This document shows, in pieces, positions 1-11,000 of a stretch of 64,000 nucleotides of DNA. The stretch's first letter is position 1, and each line of letters begins with the position of its first letter. The DNA comes from Azotimanducus sp965199815 (GTDB lineage Bacteria; Pseudomonadota; Gammaproteobacteria; Pseudomonadales; Azotimanducaceae), in NCBI GenBank assembly GCA_965199815.1, contig CBDATE010000033.1, forward strand, positions 419,612 through 483,611. Direction: 5' to 3'. The notes below the pieces were generated by a model. It was not told the origin of the DNA, ran no database searches, and saw nothing but the letters and a program-made list of their open reading frames with translations. The translations under genes were made by a program, and so were the position numbers.

Positions 1-1
1 G

Positions 2-196
2 CTGCAGGTGCTCGCGAAGCGCCATGATCTCGCCCTTGAATGGAATGAGGATCTGCGTACACAAGCCTTGCGCTGGGCGCATGCTCGCGGCAGCCGTAAC
101 GGTCGCGCCGCACACGCCTTTGCGCGTGACTGCACAGGGAGCCTGGTAGTGAGCAGGTCGCCCGCTCAATCGCGCTCGTCACGCGCAAGAGACTGA
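2..196 (+). CDS. C-terminal end of a DUF815-type AAA+ ATPase (5' partial)
   Basis: The reading frame is open from the left edge of the window and ends at TGA 194-196. The visible stretch contains LRTQALRWAHARGSRNGRAA followed by a helix-like HAFARD. This resembles the C-terminal end of DUF815 predicted ATPases, which usually finish with an EALRWA...RGSRSGRVA-type segment. The Walker motifs would lie upstream and cannot be seen. The last 20 or so residues look non-conserved and overlap, tail to tail, the end of the CoA-transferase gene on the other strand by about 31 bp. The family call rests on pattern memory over about 40 residues, so it is tentative. Confidence 0.45.
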   Translation: MQVLAKRHDLALEWNEDLRTQALRWAHARGSRNGRAAHAFARDCTGSLVVSRSPAQSRSSRARD

Positions 197-1467
197 CGAA
201 ACTCGGGCGCGGCGATGGCGATCAATCGCTCTCGGCGCACCTCGAGTGGCTGGTTTCCGAGTTCGGCCACGCCGTATTCGGTGACCACTGTGTCCACATC
301 GGTGCGCAGCGCCGTGACCGGCGTACCCGCAGACAGGCAGGGCACGATGCGTGACAGGCTGCCGCCACGCGCGGTGCTGGCCAGGGCCAGGATGGACCGA
401 CCCCCGCGCGAGAGCGCGGCACCGCGCATGAAATCCACCGAGCCGCCGGTGCCTGACACCTGCCTCCCGGTCACCGATTCGGCGTTCACCTGACCATCGA
501 GATCAATCTCGATGGCGGAGTTCACCGAACAGAAGTTGTCGAGCTGGGCAATGACGCGCACATCGTGGGTGTAATCGGCACCGCGTAATACCACCTCCGG
601 GGTGTGCGCCAGCCATTCGCAGAGTTCCATGCTGCCAATTGCCATGCAGGCGATATGTGCGCCTCGATCGATCGCCTTGCGTGACCCGTTGATGTTGCCG
701 CGGCGTATCAGGGTCATGGTGGCATCGTCGATGAGGCCGGAGTGCAGGCCCAGATCTTCACGCTCTGCCAGACAGGTGAGCACCGCCGCCGGAATCGCGC
801 CTATGCCGGTTTGTATGCAGGCACCGTCCGGAATCAGATCGGCGACCAGGCGGCCGATTTCAAGCGCTGTGTCATCAATGCGCGCGACCGGCATGTGGGC
901 CAGCGGATGCGCGGTCTCCACTAGCCAGTCAAGCTGCTCCAGCGCAATGCCGGGGGCGCTTGCGGGAGGTATCAGCGCTGCGTTCACTTCGGCCAGGATG
1001 CAACGCGAATTGGCGATCATGGGCTCGATGAAGTCGATATTGAAACCGTGTCGCGCAATGCCCTTGTCATCGGCAGGCGTTACTTGCAGGAGCAGCAGAT
1101 CGAAGGTCGGCGCTGATGCGAAGAAGTCATGGCAGGCGCGCATGCTCATGGGCATGAAGCGCACACGCCCCTCGGCGTGTGCAGCTCGCAGGTGCGGAGC
1201 CATGAAGGGGACACACATGCGCGCATTCCGGTGCAGCGACGAATAGTCGAAGCTGTTCAGGACGGGCAGTGGGAACTGGTAGAAGTGTACGCCTGCGGCG
1301 GCATCAGGGGCCTCGCGGAGCAAGTCGATAAGCCCGCCCGGCTCGCCCATGCCGCCGGGCACGGCAACGCGCATCCCCGGGCGCAGGATATGTGGAAGAT
1401 CGGCGGCGGTAATCTGCTTGGGCATGGCGTGTTCCCGGTCGGTCGTGCTGTGCGGAGGTTCGTTCAT
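166..1467 (-). CDS. Acetyl-CoA hydrolase/transferase family protein (4-hydroxybutyrate CoA-transferase-like)
   Basis: This 433-residue protein has the two-domain layout of acetyl-CoA hydrolases and CoA-transferases of the Cat1/AbfT type. Such enzymes move CoA between short-chain acyl groups in the cytoplasm. Visible motifs are IQTGIGAIPAAVL (the Q-GIGA-P loop, about residue 220), the segment SVNSAIEIDLDGQVNAES and the C-terminal SGTGGSVDFMRGA loop. The length fits the family. A second start, at residue 15 (ATG at 1425), fits family N-termini better: MPKQITAADL leads straight into the PGMRVAVPGG nucleotide-binding loop, and a GGGA sits about 9 bases upstream. That shorter form may be the true protein. 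The acyl substrate cannot be told from sequence. No partner gene is adjacent, so it appears to be transcribed alone. Confidence 0.85.
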   Translation of the reverse strand: MNEPPHSTTDREHAMPKQITAADLPHILRPGMRVAVPGGMGEPGGLIDLLREAPDAAAGVHFYQFPLPVLNSFDYSSLHRNARMCVPFMAPHLRAAHAEGRVRFMPMSMRACHDFFASAPTFDLLLLQVTPADDKGIARHGFNIDFIEPMIANSRCILAEVNAALIPPASAPGIALEQLDWLVETAHPLAHMPVARIDDTALEIGRLVADLIPDGACIQTGIGAIPAAVLTCLAEREDLGLHSGLIDDATMTLIRRGNINGSRKAIDRGAHIACMAIGSMELCEWLAHTPEVVLRGADYTHDVRVIAQLDNFCSVNSAIEIDLDGQVNAESVTGRQVSGTGGSVDFMRGAALSRGGRSILALASTARGGSLSRIVPCLSAGTPVTALRTDVDTVVTEYGVAELGNQPLEVRRERLIAIAAPEFRQSLARDERD

Positions 1468-1495
1468 GGTACGGGAGACATCGCGCTGGGCAACT

Positions 1496-1710
1496 ATAGG
1501 GCAGCTCTATTTGTGATGCGTGGATCAGCAGTGCCTGTGGATGAGATGCCCTCCTTACATTGAAATATGAACACGTACTGTTCATATTTCAATGTAAGGA
1601 GGGCATGTATGGCAAGCAGCGCCCCTGAGACAGGACGCTGACGACGGAACGGTTCCCATCTCCTTCATGGAAGTCGAGCGCACACATCACTTGTGCAGCG
1701 TTCAGTTGCT
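1496..1710. repeat. Direct repeat copy A: leader plus 5' end of the downstream ATPase gene
   Basis: About 215 bp here are repeated at 1928-2144, with scattered substitutions and a 2-base length difference. The repeat covers a leader, a long palindrome and the first 44 bases of an ATPase coding region. Copy B is joined to the intact ATPase gene, while copy A runs into unrelated AT-rich sequence around 1711-1760. Copy A is therefore probably the remnant of an earlier or second ATPase copy. The intervening 1711-1927 holds no gene I can support. Confidence 0.8.
1546..1606. repeat. Perfect 27-bp inverted repeat (hairpin), copy A
   Basis: Bases 1546-1572 are exactly complementary to 1580-1606, leaving a 7-base loop (ACGTACT). 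The stem is too long and perfect to be chance. There is no trailing T-run, so an ordinary Rho-independent terminator is not obvious. The equivalent hairpin in copy B keeps the same core and loop type. Confidence 0.9.
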
Positions 1711-1741
1711 CTTGATTTCGGAGTTAATTTTTTACAAGTAA
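1667..1741 (+). pseudogene. Truncated N-terminal remnant of a DUF4143-type ATPase gene
   Basis: The ATG at 1667 begins MEVERTHHLCSVQLLL, which matches the first 16 residues of the intact ATPase at 2101 except for one residue (Cys for Arg). It then diverges to ISELIFYK and a TAA at 1739-1741. The Walker A region that should follow is absent. It belongs to repeat copy A and is best read as a gene fragment left by duplication or replacement. Confidence 0.6.
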
Positions 1742-1927
1742 TTGAATTCATTGACCACCATATGGCCGGGGGGCACTACATTCGGGTTTGTGAAACAGGG
1801 GTTTGTAAAACACGCATTCGAGGGCGCGTATCACGCCCGTTTTCGGCCTCTCCTTTTCTTCTCGGGCAGCCTGAATGGCTGCTCATCCCAAGTCAGTCCG
1901 ACACATTTGTAGATGCGTCGCGCCATC

Positions 1928-2144
1928 ATAGGGCAACTCTATCTGTGTTGCATGGATCAGCAGTGCCTGTGGATGAGATACCCTCTTTACCTTGAAATAT
2001 GAACACGTGCTGTTCATATTTCAAGGTAATATGACCGCATGTATGGCAAGCAGCGCCCCTGAGACAGGACGCTGACGACGGAACGGTTCCCATCTCCTTC
2101 ATGGAAGTCGAGCGCACACATCACTTACGCAGCGTTCAGTTGCT
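1928..2144. repeat. Direct repeat copy B: leader and start of the intact ATPase gene
   Basis: This is the second copy of the block at 1496-1710. It contains an 18-bp perfect inverted repeat (1987-2004 with 2012-2029, loop ACGTGCT). Compared with copy A, one stem pair has changed from A-T to C-G with both sides altered together, so pairing is preserved. The repeat ends inside codon 15 of the ATPase gene. Confidence 0.8.
1987..2029. repeat. 18-bp inverted repeat (hairpin), copy B, upstream of the ATPase gene
   Basis: Bases 1987-2004 pair exactly with 2012-2029 around a 7-base loop. It lies about 70 bases before the ATPase start codon, where it could be an operator, an mRNA leader hairpin or a recombination site. 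The sequence does not decide between these. Confidence 0.85.
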
Positions 2145-3261
2145 TCTCCGGGAATTTCCTGTTGTAGCGCTGCTCGGTGCCCGGCAGGTGGGAAAGACCA
2201 CGCTCGCCCGACAACTCGCAGCGACGCACACGCAGCCGGTAACCTGGTTTGATCTGGAAAACCCTGTGCACTTGGCTCGGTTTGCCGATCCGGGTCTCGA
2301 GTTGCGTCCGCTTGAGGGCCTCGTGATTCTGGACGAAATTCAACGGCTACCGGAGGTGTTTCCGTTGCTGCGCACACTGGCTGACCGTCCCGAAACGCCG
2401 GCACGTTTTCTGGTACTGGGCAGCGCATCACCACACCTGCTGCGACAAACATCCGAATCGCTGGCTGGTCGGGTAGCCTTCCACGAACTTGATGGTTTTG
2501 CGCTCGACGAGGTCGAGGGGGTCGAGCGATTGTGGCTGCGCGGCGGGTTTCCGCGCTCCTTCCTCGCGGCTTCGGAACCTGCCAGCTGCCGTTGGCGAAA
2601 CGCCTTCATTGACACGTTCCTGTCTCGCGATATCGCCGATTTTGGCGGTGCTGTTGCACCGGCAACGCTGCGACGCTTCTGGACAATGCTGGCGCACTGG
2701 CACGGCGGGGTTTGGAACGGGGCAGAATTCGGGCGCGCCTTCGGCGTGTCCCATACCACCATCAGGCGCTATCTGGACTTGTTGACTTCCCTGTTTGTCG
2801 TTCGCCAATTGCCGCCCTGGTTTGAAAACATCGCCAAGCGACAAGTTCGTGCGCCCAAGGTGTATGTGACGGATTCCGGCATCCTGCATGCTCTGCTCAA
2901 CCTCACATCCCGCGAGGATCTGGTCTCACACCCGAAGGTTGGCGCATCCTGGGAAGGTTTCGTGATCTCCCAAATCATGCAATTGCTCACGGTACTCCCT
3001 GATCAGTGTTTCCACTGGTCCACCCACAGCGGTGCGACACTCGACCTTTTCGTTACTGCTGGCAACCGCAGATACGGCTTTGAAATCAAGCGCTCCGAGG
3101 CTCCCCGGCTTACTCCATCAATGCGCTCTGCATGTGCAACCCTGCATCTGGATCGTCTTGATGTGGTGCACGCTGGCACGGAGCAATATCGACTGGCACC
3201 CGGCATCAATGCGCTGCCTGCCAGTGAACTCTCCGCGATGCTGACACCTTTGCGCAGTTGA
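2101..3261 (+). CDS. AAA family ATP-binding protein with DUF4143 C-terminal domain
   Basis: The 386-residue protein has Walker A GARQVGKTTLARQL at about residue 26 and Walker B VILDEIQRLPEVF at about residue 74. After the ATPase core comes a winged-helix-like part near residues 200-235 (GRAFGVSHTTIRRYLDLL). The DUF4143 nuclease-like end follows (WEGFVISQIMQLL, then GATLDLFV and YGFEIKRSEAPRLTPSM). Proteins of this type are common, often multi-copy and horizontally spread, and of uncertain function; some have been proposed as toxin-antitoxin or defence-related. The start was chosen because FPVVALLGARQVGKT lies at the usual distance and the upstream frame has no other start before a stop at 2032. 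There is no good ribosome binding site. It appears to be a single-gene unit with the duplicated hairpin leader in front. Confidence 0.85.
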   Translation: MEVERTHHLRSVQLLLREFPVVALLGARQVGKTTLARQLAATHTQPVTWFDLENPVHLARFADPGLELRPLEGLVILDEIQRLPEVFPLLRTLADRPETPARFLVLGSASPHLLRQTSESLAGRVAFHELDGFALDEVEGVERLWLRGGFPRSFLAASEPASCRWRNAFIDTFLSRDIADFGGAVAPATLRRFWTMLAHWHGGVWNGAEFGRAFGVSHTTIRRYLDLLTSLFVVRQLPPWFENIAKRQVRAPKVYVTDSGILHALLNLTSREDLVSHPKVGASWEGFVISQIMQLLTVLPDQCFHWSTHSGATLDLFVTAGNRRYGFEIKRSEAPRLTPSMRSACATLHLDRLDVVHAGTEQYRLAPGINALPASELSAMLTPLRS

Positions 3262-3324
3262 CAGCCGAATCGTTCAGCATTGCATATCAGAGAGAGGGCA
3301 AGCCCTCGGTAACTTCGGGAGCGG

Positions 3325-3353
3325 TGCACCTCAGGGTTTCCCGAGGTTATACA
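3325..3353 (+). promoter_or_regulatory. Candidate promoter of giant surface protein gene 1
   Basis: TGCACC at 3325-3330 and TATACA at 3348-3353 are separated by 17 bases. This resembles a weak sigma-70 promoter. It resembles the candidate at 56168-56196 (TGCACA, 17 bases, TAGAAT) upstream of giant gene 3. Transcription would start near 3360, about 29 bases before the first ATG at 3389. Only the position and partial similarity support it. Confidence 0.3.
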
Positions 3354-3388
3354 ATGTCGGCACTCATTTGCCGGATTGAGACACTCCA

Positions 3389-3724
3389 ATGTCGCGTACG
3401 CTCATCTCCATGCTGGAATCCATGCCGATATTCATGCCGACCTTCATGAAAATCCCGAGCAAGACCCTCGCCAAGAATGTCCTGATGAACGCAGGCCTCG
3501 TGAACACAAGCCCGGTGAAGACAGCTTCGCGCCAGATCTGTCGCGAATCCTGTCACCACTCTACCCCCCCCCCCCCCCCCCCCCCCCCTCGTACGCACCT
3601 CCCTTATCACCCTCTTCGCTTGCCTCACTCTGAGCGTCGCTGCACACGCGCAACCCTCCCTCAGCATCGCTCCTGTCGCAGGGAGCGGGGTGACAGTCTC
3701 ATCGAGCGATGCACAGCGTGGTGA
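3389..3724 (+). CDS. Leader ORF running into the poly-C tract of giant gene 1 (phase-OFF form)
   Basis: This is the first ATG after the candidate promoter. It encodes MSRTLISMLESMPIFMPTFM and further low-complexity sequence, reads into the poly-C tract at 3564 as polyproline, and continues out of frame with the giant gene to TAG 3722-3724. If the tract had one C fewer or two more, this frame would join the giant ORF just before a clear signal peptide (RTSLITLFACLTLSVAAHA, within 3594-3650). I therefore read it as the probable 5' part of giant gene 1, separated from it by tract length. Alternatively it is a non-coding leader. It has no recognisable domain. Confidence 0.35.
   Translation: MSRTLISMLESMPIFMPTFMKIPSKTLAKNVLMNAGLVNTSPVKTASRQICRESCHHSTPPPPPPPPRTHLPYHPLRLPHSERRCTRATLPQHRSCRRERGDSLIERCTAW
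3564..3588 (+). repeat. Poly-C tract (25 C), candidate phase-variation switch of giant gene 1
   Basis: There are 25 consecutive C residues, followed at once by the codons of a signal peptide in the giant gene's frame. Such homopolymers mutate by slipped-strand mispairing. Tracts in or beside signal-peptide coding sequence control phase-variable surface proteins in Neisseria, for example pilC. The exact length in an assembly is uncertain. Confidence 0.85.
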
Positions 3725-5084
3725 GATAGACGAGGATGCCACCTCCGGTGCGGTGACCCTCGAGGTCACCCTGTCCGAGTCCAGCACCGAGGCGGTGACC
3801 GTGGCCTATGCCACGGCGGACTTCTCCTCCACCGACACTGCCGTCTCGTCGAGCAGTATCGACCCCGCCACCGCGGGCACCGACTACACTGCGGCCTCGG
3901 GCACCCTGACCTTCGCGGCGGGCGAGACCCGCAAGACCATCACCGTGTCCATCAGCGACGATGTGAACCGCGAGCGGGACGAGCTCTTCAAGGTCGGCCT
4001 GAGCAGTGCGACGGGGGGCGCGACCATCGCCACTACCGGGTCGGAGGCCACTATCCTCATTGATGACGACGACCCCTTGCCAAAGGCGACCATCACCGCC
4101 TCCGTGCCGGGCCTGACGAGCACCGGAGCACCGGGCGCAACCTCCACAGCCCCAGAGGGGTTTCTGAGCGTGGACGAGGGCGACAGCGGCAACACCGACA
4201 TCACCTTCACGGTGACGCTGGAGGGGACGGACTATTTGGACACAAACTTCGTGGTGAAGAGTATCGATGGCAGCGCTACCGGCAATGAGGACTACAGGAA
4301 GCTGTCCTTGCGCTTATCGAATGGCGTCGTCCTTATCGCGCCAGGACAGACCACAGGCACGGTCACCCTGTCGGTCGTCGGGGACGAGAATTACGAGCCC
4401 GACGAGACCCTGTTCCTCCTATTCACTCACAATAGAGCCGGGGTCATCACCAACTCCGCCGACGACCGTGGCTTCCGTGTCGAGGTCACCATCACCAACG
4501 ATGATGCGGTGATGGCCACATCGGCATCGAACCTGCAAGCGCGCCCGGCCGGTTCCGGCAACCTGGCCGTCTCCTGGGACCCGGCCTTCGGTGCACCGAA
4601 CGGCTACAGCGTACGCTGGCGCAAGGCATCGGAGAGCGACACCGCCTTGAGTGCTGTGAACACCGTCACCGCCACCTCCTACACGATTACCGGCCTGGAC
4701 AACGACACCAGCTATCACGTGCGGCTGGACACCCGCAACCTGGCCAACGATGGCATCGCATCGGGCACGAGCCTGACCACCGCTGCCACCCCCACGGCCG
4801 GGGCAGCACCGACGGTGAGCGCGATTGCCAACCAGAGCGCACGGGTGGGCGAGCCCTTCGAGGTGGATGTGGATGCCACGCCGGGCACGGCAGGCGACAG
4901 CCTCCAGTATCAGGCCGCCTCCAGCGCCCCGGCGGTAGCGACGGTGACCCCCACGGCGCTGACCGCCCACAGCGCCAATAGTCAGGTGACTGTGACACCG
5001 GTAGCCGCAGGCACCGCGACCATCACGGTGACGGTGAGCGACGGCACGGAGGTGGGGACAGAGACCTTCAATGTGACCGTCTCG
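3651..5084 (+). repeat. 1,434-bp tandem repeat in giant gene 1, copy 1
   Basis: This block encodes about 478 residues (Calx-beta, Calx-beta, FnIII, Ig-like) and begins at the predicted mature N-terminus. It is followed without a gap by a nearly identical copy at 5085-6518, in the same frame. Differences are scattered single bases. Confidence 0.9.
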
Positions 5085-8000
5085 CAACCCACCCTCAGCA
5101 TCGCCCCTGTCGCGGGTAACGGGGTGACAGTCTCATCAAGCGATGCACAGCGTGGTGAGATAGACGAGGATGCCACCTCCGGTGCGGTGACCCTCGAGGT
5201 CACCCTGTCCGAGTCCAGCACCGAGGTGGTGACCGTGGCCTATGCCACTGCGGACTTCTCCTCCACCGACACCGCCGTCTCGTCGAGCAGCATTGACCCC
5301 GCCACCGCGGGCACCGACTACACCGCGGCCTCGGGTACCCTGACCTTCGCGGCGGGCGAGACCCGCAAGACCATCACCGTGTCCATCAGCGACGATGTGA
5401 ACCGCGAGCGGGACGAGCTCTTCAAGGTCGGCCTGAGCAGTGCGACGGGAGGCGCGACCATCGCCAGTAGCGGGTCGGAGGCCACTATCCTCATTGATGA
5501 CGACGACCCCTTGCCGAAGGCGACCATCACCGCCTCCGTGCCGGGCCTGACGAGCACCGGAGCGCCGGGCGCGACCCCCACGACCCCAGAGGGGTTTCTG
5601 AGCGTGGCCGAGGGCGACAGCGGCAACACCGACATCACCTTCACGGTGACGCTGGAGGGGACGGACTATTTGGACACAAACTTCGTGGTGAGGAGTATCG
5701 ATGGCAGCGCTACCGGCAATGAGGACTACAGGAAGCTGTCCTTGCGCTTATCGAATGGCGTCGTCCTTATCGCGCCAGGACAGACCACAGGCACGGTCAC
5801 CCTGTCGGTCGTCGGGGACGAGAATTACGAGCCCGACGAGACCCTGTTCCTCCTATTCACTCACAATAGAGCCGGGGTCATCACCAACTCCGCCGACGAC
5901 CGTGGCTTCCGTGTCGAGGTCACCATCACCAACGATGATGCGGTGATGGCCACATCGGCATCGAACCTGCAAGCGCGCCCGGCCGGTTCCGGCAACCTGG
6001 CCGTCTCCTGGGACCCGGCCTTCGGTGCACCGAACGGCTACAGCGTACGCTGGCGCAAGGCATCGGAGAGCGACACCGCCTTGAGTGCGGTGAACACCGT
6101 CACCGCCACCTCGTACACGATTACCGGCCTGGACAACGACACCAGCTATCACGTGCGGCTGGACACCCGCAACCTGGCCAATGATGGCATCGCCTCGGGC
6201 ACGAGCCTGACCACCAATGCCACCCCCACGGCCGGAGCAGCGCCGACGGTGACCGCCATTGCCAACCAGAGCGCACGGGCGGGCCAACCCTTCGAGGTGG
6301 ATGTGGATGCCACGCCGGGCACGGCGGGCGACAGCCTCCAGTATCAGGCCGCCTCCAGCGCTCCGGCGGTGGCGACGGTGACCCCCACGGCACTGACCGC
6401 CCACGATGCCAATAGTCAGGTGACTGTGACACCGGTAGCCGCAGGCACGGCGACCATCACGGTGACGGTGAGCGACGGCACGGAGGTGGGGACAGAGACC
6501 TTCGATGTGACCGTCTCGCAGGTGACGCTCGGCTATTCGGCACCGCCGCCGACCTTGACGGTGGATACGCCTATCACGGCGCTGACGGCGACGGCGACCG
6601 GCTTCGGCAGCGCGACGGTCACCTACTCTGTGACCACAGGTACGCTGCCTGCCGGGCTGAATATCAGTACGGGCTCGGGTGCCATCTCAGGTACGCCGAC
6701 AGCGGCGAGCACCACTACGACGACGGTGACAGTGACGGCGACTGCGGGCACCGGCATGGACACGCAGACAGCGACGGCGGACATCACCTTCCCGGCGGTG
6801 GGCAAGGCGACACTGGCGAAGCCGACGAATCTGGCGGTGAAGGCCAACAGCAGCACACGCACCGGTTTCACGGTGACTTGGGATGCAGTGCCCAATGCCG
6901 CGGGTTACACGGCGACGGCTGTGCAGGGGAGCAACTCCTTCACCGGCACGGTGAGTACGAGTGGCACCACGCCGGAGGCGGAGTTCACCGGATTGACGGC
7001 GAACACCACCTATACAGTGACGGTGACGGCCACCGGCGATGCCAACTATTCAATGAGCGAGGCATCGGATGAGTTCGATGTGACCACAGCGGCCAATCAG
7101 GTTCCAACCGTAGGCACCGCGATTCCCGACCAGACGGCGATGGTAGATACGGCGTTCGAGTACAGCTTCCCGGCTGGCACCTTCAGTGATGCGGACAGCG
7201 ACAGCCTCACCTACACGGCCCAGCAGACGGACGGCACCACGGATAGCGCGCTGCCGACCTGGCTGACCTTCACCGCCAGCGAGCGCAAGCTCGCGGGCAC
7301 ACCGCAATCCGGCGACATCGGTACGCTGATGGTGAAAGTGACGGCGAGCGACGGCATGGGCGGGTCGGTCAGCGATACGTTCGATATTGTGGTGTCGGTG
7401 GCGGACACCGCCCCCGCCTTCGCGAGTAGCGCGACCATCGCGGACAAGACCTTCACGGTGGATATCGAAATCACCGCCTTCACCCTGCCGGAGGCGACCG
7501 GCGGTAACGGGACTATCAGTTACGCGCTGACCCCCGACCTGCCAACGGGGCTGAGCCTGAATGAGTCCACGCGCGAGGTGAGCGGTACACCGACTGCGGC
7601 AGCGACTGTGGCGACCTACACTTGGCGGGCATCCGACGGCGACACGAACACCGCCAACAGCGACAGCAGCGCCCTGACCTTCATGTTGACGGTGAACAAG
7701 GCCACGCTGGCGACACCGAGCAACCTGGGGCTGAAAGCGAACACGCAGAGCAAGACTGGCTTCACGGTGACCTGGGATGCGGTGTCGAATGCGACGGGCT
7801 ACACGGCGACGGCCACCCCGAGCGGCGGGACTGCGGTGACCGGCACGGTGAGCACACCGAGTAGCGGCCCGGAGGCGGCGTTCACCGGTTTGACGGCGGG
7901 AACGACCTACACGGTGAGCGTGGTGGCCACGGGCAACACGGCCAATTACGAGGCCAGTACAGCCGCGACGCTGAGTCAGGCGACGGCGGCGAACTCGGCA

Positions 8001-11000
8001 CCGACAGTGGCCACCGCGATTCCCGATCAGACGGCGACGACAGGTACGGCGTTCAGCTTCACCCTGCCGGCGGGCACCTTCAGTGATGCGGACAGTGGTG
8101 ATAGTCTCACCTACACGGCCCAGCAAACGGACGGGACGACAGACAGCGCGCTGCCAACCTGGCTGACCTTCACCGCGGGCACGGGTGTCTTCTCGGGTAC
8201 GCCGACATCCACGGACACCGGAACGCTGTCGGTGAAGGTGACGGCGAGCGACGGCACGGATTCGGTGAGCGACACCTTCGATATTGTGGTGTCGGCGGCG
8301 GACACCGCCCCCGCCTTCGCGGGTGGCACGACCATCGCGGACAAGACCTTCACGGTGGATGCCGAAATCACCGCCTTCACCCTGCCGGAGGCGACAGGCG
8401 GCAACGGCACCATCAGCTACGCACTGACCCCCGGCCTGCCGGCGGGGTTGAGCGTGGATACATCCACGCGCGAGGTGAGCGGTACACCGACGGCGGCAGC
8501 GGCCGAGGCCACCTATACCTGGCGGGCATCCGACGGCGACGTGAACACCGCGAACAGCGACAGCAGCGCCCTGACCTTCATGTTGACGGTGAACAAGGCC
8601 ACGCTGGCGACACCGATGGTGACGGTTTCGGCGCAGGATGGGAAGTTGACGGCCAGCTGGGGAGGAATAGCGAACGCGGCGAGTTACGAGGTTGAGTACA
8701 AGCAGAGCACATCGGACACTTGGCTGGGCAATGACGACGACACATCGCCGGCGGAGATTGACAGTCTGACCAATGGCACGGAATACGATGTGCGAGTGCG
8801 GGCGAAGGCGGCATCGAGTTCGACGAACTATGAGGACAGTGCATGGTCGGATGTTGCGAAGGGTACGCCGGTTGCGGCGGATGTGGCACCGAGCTTCGGC
8901 AGCGAGACTATTGCGGCGCAGACATGGACGGTGGGTACGGAGGTTGATGTGACGCTACCGGCGGCGACAGGTGGTAATGGCACCGTCAGCTACGCGTTGA
9001 CACCGGCGCTGCCGGGCGGGGTGAGCCTGGATGCGACAACGCGCAAGGTAAGTGGTACGCCGACGGCAGCAGCGGCCGAGGCCACCTACACTTGGCGGGC
9101 TTCGGACAGTGACAGCAACACGGCGGATGCGGATACGGCGGAGCTCACTTTTAGCGTGACGGTAGGCAAGGGAACATTGGCGACACCGAGCAACCTGGGG
9201 CTGAAAGCGAACACGCAGAGCAAGACCGGCTTCACGGTGACTTGGGATGCGGTGACGAATGTGACCGGCTACACGGCGACGGCCACGCCGAGCGGTGGGA
9301 CTGCGGTGACCGGCACGGTGAGTGTGCCGAGCACAGGCCCGGAGGCAGTGTTCACCGGCCTGACGGCGGGAACGACCTACACGGTGTCGGTAGTGGCCAC
9401 GGGCAACACGGCCAACTACGAGGCCAGTACAGCCGCGACATTGAGTCAGGCGACGGCGGCCAACTCGGCACCGAGCATCACGGACATCACCGACAAGAGT
9501 ACGACCTTCGGGACGAACCTGTTGGTGGATGTAGATGCCACGGACACGAACGCGGAAGATACGCTGCAATATCAGGCATCGTCCGGTGATGCGGCGGTGG
9601 CGACGGTGAGTCCGACCGCGCTGACCGCCCTCGATGCCAATAGCCAGATAACGGTGACACCGGTGGCCGCGGGCACGGCCACTATCACGGTAACGGTGAG
9701 CGACGGCACGGATTCGGTGAGCGATACCTTCGATATTGTGGTGTCGGCGGCGGACACCGCCCCCGCCTTCGCGGACAGCGCGACTATCGCGGACAAGACC
9801 TTCACGGTGGATACCGAAATAACCGCCTTCACTCTGCCGGAGGCGACAGGCGGCAACGGCACCATCAGTTACGTGCTGACCCCCGACCTGCCGACGGGGC
9901 TGAGCTTGGATACCTCCACGCGCGAGGTGAGCGGTACACCGACTGCGGCAGCGACTGCGACCACCTACACTTGGCGGGCATCCGACGGCGACGCGAACAC
10001 CGCGAACAGCGACAGCAGCGCCCTGACCTTCATGTTGACGGTGAACAAGGCCACGCTGGCGACACCGAGCAATCTGGCGCTGAAGGCGAACACGCAGAGC
10101 AAGACCGGCTTCACGGTGAGCTGGACGGCAGTGACGAACGCGACGGGCTACACGGCGACGGCCACGCCGAGCGGTGGGACTGCGGTGACCGGCACGGTGA
10201 GTGTGCCGAGCAGCGGCCCGGAGGCGGCATTTACCGGCTTGACGGCGGGAACGACCTACACGGTGTCGGTGGTGGCTACGGGCAACACGGCCAATTACGA
10301 GGCCAGTACAGCCGCGACACTGAGTCAGGCGACGGCGGCCAACTCGGCACCGACAGTGGCCAACGCGATTCCCGACCAGATGGCGACGACAGGTACAGCG
10401 TTCAGCTTCACCCTCCCGGCGGGCACCTTCAGCGATGCGGACAGTGGCGACAGCCTCACCTACACAGCCCAGCAGACGGACGGCACCACGGACAGCGCGC
10501 TCCCGACCTGGCTGAGCTTCACCGCGGGCACGGGTGTCTTCTCGGGTACGCCGACATCCACGGACACCGGAACGCTGTCGGTGAAGGTGACGGCGAGCGA
10601 TGGCGCGGCTTCGGTGAGCGACACCTTCGACATTGTGGTGTCGGCGGCGGACACCGCCCCCGCCTTCGCGAGTGGCACGACCATCGCGGACAAGACCTTC
10701 ACGGTGGATGCCGAGATAACCGCCTTCACTCTGCCGGAGGCGACAGGTGGTAACGGCACCATCGGCTACGCGCTGACCCCCGACCTGCCAACGGGGCTGA
10801 GCGTGGATACTGGAACGCGCGAGGTGAGCGGTACGCCGACGGCGGCGGCCGAGGCCACCTACACCTGGCGGGCATCCGACGGCGACGCGAACACCGCGAA
10901 CAGCGACAGCAGCGCCCTGACCTTCATGTTGACGGTGAACAAGGCCACATTGGGGACACCGAGCAATCTGGCGCTGAAAGCGAACACGCAGAGCAAGACC

